Of a stretch of DNA of 41,601 nt, positions 36,844-41,601 are shown piece by piece. The stretch comes from an uncultured Collinsella sp. GTDB lineage: Bacteria > Actinomycetota > Coriobacteriia > Coriobacteriales > Coriobacteriaceae. Numbering within the stretch: position 1 is the stretch's first letter; the number at the start of each line of letters is the position of its first letter. The DNA lies in the NCBI GenBank assembly GCA_900541715.1, contig UQLI01000017.1, positions 1-41,601 on the forward strand. The letters run 5' to 3'. The position numbers and the translations under genes were made by a program. Under the pieces are notes generated by a model. That model had not been told where the DNA came from and made no database searches. It worked only from the letters and a program-made list of their open reading frames with translations.

Positions 36844-37755
36844 CTATGCGTCCTCGTCAACGAGGAGACAACGGAGCGTGCCGGAGCAACCCTCGTAGGG
36901 GCGTTTGCCGGCGCCGTAGCCGACGGCTTTGATGCGGTAACGGGCCGGCAGGTGCTCGGACGTGCGCAGTGCGGCGACGATGGCGGCGCCCGTGGGCGTC
37001 ACGAGCTCGCCGGCGACCGGTGCGGGCGTGAGAGCGATATTGCCTGCTTGGCATAGGTTGATGACGGCGGGCACCGGGATGGGCATAAGGCCGTGGGCGC
37101 AGCGGATGGTGCCGTGGCCCTCGGAAAGCGACTCGACCACGATGTCCTCAATACCCAGGTCATCGAGGCAGATAGCGACAGAGCAGACGTCGACGATGGA
37201 GTCGACGGCGCCTACCTCGTGAAACAGGACGGTGTCGGGCGTTTTGCCGTGAGCCTTGGCCTCGGCAGCAGCGAGTACGGAAAAAATGGCAAGGGCGCGA
37301 CGCTTGGCGCCATCGCTTAGCTGTGAGCCGTCGATGATGGCGGTGACGTCCGCCAAAGAACGGTGGTGGTGGGCGTGATGGTGACCCTCGTGGCCATGAC
37401 CGTGGCCCTCATGGTCATGCTCGTGGCAGTGCTCGTGTTCATGCCCGCCATGATCATGATGGTGGTGCTCATGCTCGTGTGTGTGCTCGGCAGCTGCTTC
37501 GTTGCCGTAGAGCCAGGCCATGTCGTGGTCGTGGTTCTCGAGCTCCTCTGCCAGCTGAACGTCAAAGTCGCAGGCGTCGATGCCATGCTTGTTTACGCGC
37601 GTCACGGAGATCGAAAAGCCGTCGACCGGCAGCGTGGCGAGCTGTTCGCGCAGGTGCTCCTCGCTGGCGCCCAGGTCGAGCAGGGCCGCGACGGTCATAT
37701 CGCCGCTGATGCCCGAGGTGCCGTCGATGATAAGCGTATGCTGATGGTTGGACAT
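36844..37755 (-). CDS. larC: Nickel-insertion protein LarC (LarC1 part only)
   Basis: A 303-residue protein that helps insert nickel into the pincer cofactor of LarA. It opens with HTLIIDGTSGISGDMTVAAL, the DxxxGxSGDM start of LarC/DUF111. It continues with DTVLFHEVGAVDSIVD, EGHGTIRCAHGLMPIPVPA and ELVTPTGAAIV, and ends soon after VGYGAGKRPYEGC. Residues 91-131 contain 23 His among 41, interspersed with Glu/Asp/Gly, a likely nickel store. Known LarC proteins continue into a LarC2 domain, in some species made by programmed frameshift. Here the frame stops at DEDA and tetR begins 2 bases later, so LarC2 is absent at this locus. The start ATG 37755 is 10 bases after larB. Confidence 0.9.
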   Translation of the reverse strand: MSNHQHTLIIDGTSGISGDMTVAALLDLGASEEHLREQLATLPVDGFSISVTRVNKHGIDACDFDVQLAEELENHDHDMAWLYGNEAAAEHTHEHEHHHHDHGGHEHEHCHEHDHEGHGHGHEGHHHAHHHRSLADVTAIIDGSQLSDGAKRRALAIFSVLAAAEAKAHGKTPDTVLFHEVGAVDSIVDVCSVAICLDDLGIEDIVVESLSEGHGTIRCAHGLMPIPVPAVINLCQAGNIALTPAPVAGELVTPTGAAIVAALRTSEHLPARYRIKAVGYGAGKRPYEGCSGTLRCLLVDEDA

Positions 37756-37765
37756 GGAATGCTCC

Positions 37766-38548
37766 TTAACGGGCGCGGGATGTACCGGCGCTCAGATGAT
37801 TGATAAGACTTGCCTGGTAGGCGGCACCAAAGCCGTTGTCGATATTGACGACCGAAACGCCACTGGCGCAGGAGTTGAGCATGGCGAGCAGCGCGGCTAC
37901 GCCACCAAAGCTCGCGCCGTAGCCCACGCTGGTGGGAACGGCAATGACCGGACAGCTCACCAGGCCGCCGATAACGCTCGCCAGGGCGCCTTCCATGCCG
38001 GCGATGGCGATGACCACCTGCGCCTGGGCAAGTTCCTCGGCATGAGCGAGCAGGCGGTGCAGGCCGGCGACACCCACGTCGTAGAGGCGGTCGACCTCGT
38101 TGCCGTAGAACTCGGCCGTCAGTGCCGCCTCTTCGGCGACGGGCAGGTCGCTCGTGCCGGCGCAGGCGACGACAACGCGTCCGTTACCGGTGGGGGAGGG
38201 CTTGCCACCCACCAGGGCGAGCTGGGCGTTCGGGGCATATCCCAGGTCGATGCCGTTGCCGAGAAGCTCCGAGGTACGGGCTGCTTTTTCGCTGTCCAGG
38301 CGCGTGACCAGGATGCGCTCCTGACCGGCATCGCGCAGCGCTTCGATAATGGCGGCAATTTGCTCGGCGGTTTTACCGGCGCCGTAGACAACCTCGCCGG
38401 CTCCCTGACGCACCCCGCGCGAAAGATCGAGCTGCGCAAAACCCAGATCGGCGGTTGGCGCCGTCTGGAGGCGCGTGAGGGCGACTGCCGGGGTGACTAC
38501 TCCGTCGGCAACATCGCTCAGCAATTGCTCAAGATCTCGCTTATCCAT
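37766..38548 (-). CDS. larB: Nickel-pincer cofactor biosynthesis protein LarB
   Basis: A 260-residue enzyme that carboxylates and hydrolyses nicotinic acid adenine dinucleotide, the first step of the LarA cofactor. The C-terminal half resembles AIR carboxylase PurE: VVVACAGTSDLPVAEEAA, YDVGVAGLHRLL, AIAGMEGALASVIGGL and AVPTSVGYGASFGGVAALL. The N-terminal segment GFAQLDLSRGVRQGAGEVVYGAGKT is LarB-specific. I chose ATG 38548 with AAGGGA 6 bases upstream over an in-frame ATG at 38581. It is first in larB-larC-tetR. LarE, which adds the sulfurs, is not encoded in the window. Confidence 0.93.
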   Translation of the reverse strand: MDKRDLEQLLSDVADGVVTPAVALTRLQTAPTADLGFAQLDLSRGVRQGAGEVVYGAGKTAEQIAAIIEALRDAGQERILVTRLDSEKAARTSELLGNGIDLGYAPNAQLALVGGKPSPTGNGRVVVACAGTSDLPVAEEAALTAEFYGNEVDRLYDVGVAGLHRLLAHAEELAQAQVVIAIAGMEGALASVIGGLVSCPVIAVPTSVGYGASFGGVAALLAMLNSCASGVSVVNIDNGFGAAYQASLINHLSAGTSRAR

Positions 38549-38592
38549 ATATGTTCCCTTCGACGGCGCAAAGTCTAGCACTCAAAGGGTAT

Positions 38593-38626
38593 GTTTCCGA
38601 ACACTAAGACAAAATTGTTCGGAAAC
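38593..38626. promoter_or_regulatory. Operator candidate upstream of larB
   Basis: Perfect 11-bp inverted repeat GTTTCCGAACA (38593-38603) / TGTTCGGAAAC (38616-38626) with an AT-rich 12-bp centre. On the minus strand the half at 38603-38593 overlaps a -35-like TTCGGA, followed by TAGACT, so a bound regulator would block larB transcription. There is no T run, so a serB terminator is less likely. The TetR-family protein of this operon is the obvious candidate. Confidence 0.65.
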
Positions 38627-38662
38627 TATAGGACAGACTGATTCTATTGTTAGAAGGATCGA

Positions 38663-39298
38663 CTAGTCGCGCAGGATGATATCCATGGCGAGTATCAGGT
38701 TGCGCTCGTCGATGGCAAACGGGGCGGCTTCGCGCGTCTTGGGCTTGGCGCAAAACGCGATGCCCGTGCCCGCGGCCTGAATCATGGGGATGTCGTTGGC
38801 GCCGTCGCCGATCGCGACGGTGTGGGCCATGTCGACACCGCACTCAACTGCCCAATCTAGCAGCTGAATGAGCTTGGATTCCTTGGTCACAATGTCTGCC
38901 GCCAGCTTACCCGTGAGCTTGCCGTCCACGACTTCCAGACGGTTGGCCAGGCAAAAATCGATGCCCGCGGCGGCCACGATCTTGTCGGCGACCTCGTGGA
39001 AGCCGCCGCTCACCACGCCGACCTTCCAGCCCTTGCTGTGCGCCGAGCGCACAAGCTCCAGCGCGCCGGGAGTAAACGTCACGCGCTCAAAGGTGCGCTC
39101 GAACACGCTCTCATCCAAGCCGGCAAGCAGCCCCACGCGCTCCTCGAGCGCCTGCTTAAAGTCAAGCTCGCCGCGCATGGCGCGTTCGGTGATCTGTGCA
39201 ACTTGCTCTCCCACGCCGGCTTCCTCGCCCAACAGGTCGATGACTTCCTGGTTGATGAGCGTGGAGTCGATATCCATAACGATGAGGCGTGCAGTCAT
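38663..39298 (-). CDS. serB: Phosphoserine phosphatase
   Basis: A 211-residue HAD-superfamily enzyme performing the last step of serine synthesis, hydrolysis of O-phospho-L-serine. The catalytic motif is DIDST (D9, D11). Motif II is VGVVSGGFHEVADKI. Motif III/IV is TVAIGDGANDIPMIQAAGTG with Lys in KPKTREAA. It lacks the N-terminal ACT domains of longer SerB proteins. I chose ATG 39298 with GGAAAGG upstream. It is divergent from aspS, and larB follows on the same strand 115 bp downstream with its own promoter. Confidence 0.93.
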   Translation of the reverse strand: MTARLIVMDIDSTLINQEVIDLLGEEAGVGEQVAQITERAMRGELDFKQALEERVGLLAGLDESVFERTFERVTFTPGALELVRSAHSKGWKVGVVSGGFHEVADKIVAAAGIDFCLANRLEVVDGKLTGKLAADIVTKESKLIQLLDWAVECGVDMAHTVAIGDGANDIPMIQAAGTGIAFCAKPKTREAAPFAIDERNLILAMDIILRD

Positions 39299-39491
39299 GG
39301 CGGGCCTTTCCGAGTGCAGTTGTATTGGGGCACATTGTCGCACGCGGCGCGCCTGGGCGACGGCCAGGCCGCGTCAATTGTTTCGTCTCCGTCAAGTCTT
39401 TGGGCAAGAGTTACTTTTTCGCGGTACATCGACACAGGTGCGATAAGATAGAACGCCATGTCCGGCTGCGCGGTTTACGCAGGCTGGGCAA

Positions 39492-39533
39492 ATCTGTACG
39501 ACGCCGCCCGGAACGACACGGGGCGGCACAGAT
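39492..39533 (+). promoter_or_regulatory. Leader hairpin before aspS
   Basis: ATCTGT/ACAGAT outer pairs and a GCCGCCC/GGGCGGC stem form a hairpin that ends 4 bases before the ribosome site AAAGGAGGA. It has no T run and no T-box consensus, so any effect would be on translation or mRNA stability. Confidence 0.5.
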
Positions 39534-39554
39534 CCATAAAGGAGGATCACTGGT

Positions 39555-41342
39555 ATGAGCCAGACCCGTCCCATCGATGAGCATTCCATGCACACCCGTA
39601 CCTGCGGCGAGCTTCGCTTCGAGAACGTGGGCGAAGAGGTCACCCTCACCGGTTGGGTGAGCCGTCGCCGCGACCACGGCGGCCTTATCTTCTGCGACCT
39701 TCGCGACCGCGAGGGCATTACGCAGCTCACCTTCGACCCCGAGCACTCCGATGGCGATGCCTTTAAGATCGCCGAGACCATGCGTCCCGAGTGGCCCATC
39801 AAGATTCACGGCGTCGTGCGCGCCCGTGGCGAGGAGACCACCAACACCAAGCTCGCGACCGGCGAGATCGAGGTCCTGACCGACCACGCCGAGGTGCTCA
39901 ACACGTCCGTCACCCCGCCGTTCCAGATCGAGGACGGCATCGAGACCAGCGAGGACACTCGCCTGCGCTATCGCTATCTGGACCTCCGCCGTCCCGAGAT
40001 GATGGCCAACCTCAAGCTGCGCTCCGACTTCACCTTTGCCATTCGCGAGGCGCTGCACAACCGTGAGTTCATGGAGGTCGAGACGCCCTCCCTGTTCAAG
40101 TCTACGCCCGAGGGCGCCCGCGACTTCATCGTCCCCAGCCGCATCCAGCCGGGCAACTTCTACGCCCTGCCGCAGTCCCCGCAGCTTCTGAAGCAGCTGC
40201 TCATGGTCGGTGGCGTCGAGCGCTACTACCAGGTTGCCAAGTGCTTCCGCGACGAGGACCTGCGCGCCGACCGTCAGCCCGAGTTCACCCAGGTCGATAT
40301 CGAGATGTCCTTCGTGGACCAGAACGATGTCATGAGCGCACTCGAGGAGGTTCTTGCCGATGCCTTCGGTCGCATGGGTGTCGAGATGCCCACGCCGCTG
40401 CGTCGCATGAACTACTGGGAGGCCATGGACACCTATGGCTCCGACAAGCCCGATACCCGCTATGGCATGCACCTGGTCGACCTAACCGACATCTTTGCCA
40501 ACTCCAAGTTCAAGGTCTTTGCGACTGCTGCAAACGAGGAAGGCTCTGTCGTCAAGGCCATTAACGCCAAGGGCGCCGGTGCCTGGGCACGTGCCAAGAT
40601 CGATAAGCTCGCCGGCGTGGCCTCCACGTTTGGCGCCAAGGGCCTGGCCTGGATCGCCTTCCGCGAGGACGGCTCCATCAACAGCCCCATCGTCAAGTTC
40701 TTCTCGGACGAGGAGATGGCCGCTCTGCGCGAGCGCATGGACGTCGAGCCCGGCGACCTTGTGATGTTCGCCGCCGGCCCACGCCTGCTCTCTGACGAGA
40801 TCCTGGGCGGCATGCGTTCCCACATGGCCAATGCGCTCGAGATCAAGCGCGAGGGCCACGACTTCCTGTGGGTCGTCAACTTCCCGCTGTTCCACTGGGA
40901 TGAGGACCGCAAGGCCTATGCTGCCGAGCATCAGCCCTTCACGCTGCCGACCGAGACCGACATCGCCAAGATTGAGGCCGATCCGCTGGCAGCCGGTTCG
41001 TGCACCTACGACTTTGTCATGGACGGCTTTGAGGCCGGCGGCGGCGGTATGCGCATCCACAACGCCGAGATGCAGATGTCCATGCTCAAGCTCCTGGGCT
41101 TTACCGAGGAGCGTGCCGAGTCTCAGTTCGGCTTCCTCATGGAGGCCCTCAAGTTTGGTGCGCCCCCGATGGGCGGTTTCGCTCTGGGTCTGGACCGCGT
41201 GTGCATGTTGCTCACCGGCTCCGACTCCATCCGTGACGTCATGGCGTTCCCCAAGACGGCCAGCGGCTCCGACCTCATGTCGGGCGCCCCGAGTGCCGTT
41301 TCTGGCGCCCAGCTCAAGGACGTCAGCCTGCGCCTGATGTAG
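39555..41342 (+). CDS. aspS: Aspartyl-tRNA synthetase
   Basis: A 595-residue bacterial-type class II synthetase. The N-terminal OB-fold anticodon domain has LTGWVSRRRDHGGLIFCDLRD. The catalytic core has RYRYLDLRRPEM, SPQLLKQLLMVGGVERYYQV, motif 2 CFRDEDLRADRQPEFTQVD and motif 3 GGFALGLDRVCMLL. The inserted GAD domain (about 290-420) is present, as in bacterial AspRS. The ATG at 39555 has the strong site AAAGGAGGA. Whether it also charges tRNA-Asn cannot be told from the sequence alone. It is followed by a good terminator and is monocistronic. Confidence 0.97.
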   Translation: MSQTRPIDEHSMHTRTCGELRFENVGEEVTLTGWVSRRRDHGGLIFCDLRDREGITQLTFDPEHSDGDAFKIAETMRPEWPIKIHGVVRARGEETTNTKLATGEIEVLTDHAEVLNTSVTPPFQIEDGIETSEDTRLRYRYLDLRRPEMMANLKLRSDFTFAIREALHNREFMEVETPSLFKSTPEGARDFIVPSRIQPGNFYALPQSPQLLKQLLMVGGVERYYQVAKCFRDEDLRADRQPEFTQVDIEMSFVDQNDVMSALEEVLADAFGRMGVEMPTPLRRMNYWEAMDTYGSDKPDTRYGMHLVDLTDIFANSKFKVFATAANEEGSVVKAINAKGAGAWARAKIDKLAGVASTFGAKGLAWIAFREDGSINSPIVKFFSDEEMAALRERMDVEPGDLVMFAAGPRLLSDEILGGMRSHMANALEIKREGHDFLWVVNFPLFHWDEDRKAYAAEHQPFTLPTETDIAKIEADPLAAGSCTYDFVMDGFEAGGGGMRIHNAEMQMSMLKLLGFTEERAESQFGFLMEALKFGAPPMGGFALGLDRVCMLLTGSDSIRDVMAFPKTASGSDLMSGAPSAVSGAQLKDVSLRLM

Positions 41343-41365
41343 GCAAGCGGCTACATATTGCCCGT

Positions 41366-41400
41366 AACGAGGGAAGGACGCGTGCCTTCCCTCGTTTTTT
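41366..41400 (+). terminator. aspS terminator
   Basis: ACGAGGGAAGG/CCTTCCCTCGT stem with a 7-nt loop, then a T run. Confidence 0.92.
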
Positions 41401-41422
41401 ATTCGTGTGAGATGAGCGCTGT

Positions 41423-41460
41423 GGACCCTGTGGGCAAAAAATGCCAAATATGAGTACTGT
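41423..41460 (+). repeat. Dispersed intergenic repeat, copy 3
   Basis: GGACCCTGTGGGCAAAAAAT followed by GCC and AAATATGAGTACTG. It matches the copies at 141-173 and 334-370 and lies between the aspS terminator and the last palindrome. Confidence 0.7.
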
Positions 41461-41560
41461 TGTAAAAGAGGTGTCATATTTTTCGGCCTGCTCTGAGCGA
41501 AAATGGGCTCAAAATCGATTTATCTAACTCCCTTTAAGGTAGCGCACAGAGATGTGGTGT

Positions 41561-41586
41561 AAGAGGCGGGGCATGCCCCGCCTCTT
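41561..41586. terminator. 26-bp perfect palindrome near the right edge
   Basis: 13-nt arms AAGAGGCGGGGCA/TGCCCCGCCTCTT with no loop, followed by TCTCTTTCTT. It probably ends a transcript crossing the right edge or a short RNA. No gene is seen between aspS and it. Confidence 0.6.
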
Positions 41587-41601
41587 CTCTTTCTTGAAAG
41601 G

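Noticed and set aside
37370..37500. CAT/GTG-rich repetitive DNA resembling a microsatellite or CRISPR
   Set aside because: It is in frame within larC and encodes the His-rich loop; no regular repeat-spacer pattern.
39299..39554. T-box or amino-acid riboswitch before aspS
   Set aside because: The hairpin near 39500 has no AGGGTGGNACCGCG-like antiterminator and no T run; the serS and hisS leaders also lack one.

Overview
The window is about 41.6 kb of GC-rich DNA and looks like chromosome of a Coriobacteriia member, most likely Collinsella. The basis is gene content, Actinobacterial-type codon use, strong AGGAGG-type ribosome binding sites, frequent GTG/TTG starts and intergenic regions full of long palindromes. 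No sequence search was possible, so the genus is an inference. There is no rRNA, CRISPR array, insertion sequence or recognisable prophage.

Layout. 0-5 kb: an SPFH membrane protein, rlmH, proC, a 57-residue membrane protein too short for usual ORF cut-offs (minus strand) and serS. 4.5-8.2 kb: a 125-residue unknown protein, tRNA-Arg(ACG) with a duplicated 3' end, an unknown 813-residue protein with TPR-like repeats, and tRNA-Ser(GCT). 8.2-15 kb: a D-Ala-D-Ala carboxypeptidase divergent from a VanRS-like two-component system, then pstB without pstSCA, followed by a PhoB/PhoR-like pair. 15-17.8 kb: a Wzz-like modulator, tyrosine kinase and PHP phosphatase, the control triad of a capsule/exopolysaccharide system, with no glycosyltransferases, then a GNAT acetyltransferase. 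18-25.4 kb: htpG and a tandem pair of large YhgE/Pip membrane proteins. 25.7-33 kb: an EamA permease, an M20 amidohydrolase followed by the tail of a lost MFS transporter, hisS and ppc. 33.9-38.6 kb: a lactate racemization locus, with larA and a LarD-like channel on the plus strand converging on larB-larC-tetR on the minus strand. 38.7-41.3 kb: serB (minus) and aspS (plus).

How the genes work together. The lar locus is a functional unit: LarB and LarC make the nickel-pincer cofactor, LarA uses it to interconvert D- and L-lactate, the MIP channel probably moves lactate, and the TetR-family protein probably controls the unit through a perfect 11-bp inverted repeat upstream of larB. LarE is not in the window and LarC lacks the LarC2 part. 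The two sensor-regulator pairs sit beside plausible outputs (cell-wall carboxypeptidase; phosphate-uptake ATPase).

The most unusual structure is intergenic. Two families of nested palindromes are present. Each combines an outer inverted repeat whose sequence differs from copy to copy, conserved framework bases, and an inner terminator-like hairpin. One family (20041-20191 and, inverted, 25463-25611) brackets the YhgE/Pip pair. The other (33081-33208 and 36020-36144, with a decayed relative at 33212-33304) flanks larA-larD. Different arm sequences that stay self-complementary inside a conserved frame suggest selection on structure. A third repeat built around AAATATGAGTACTG occurs three times near the window ends.
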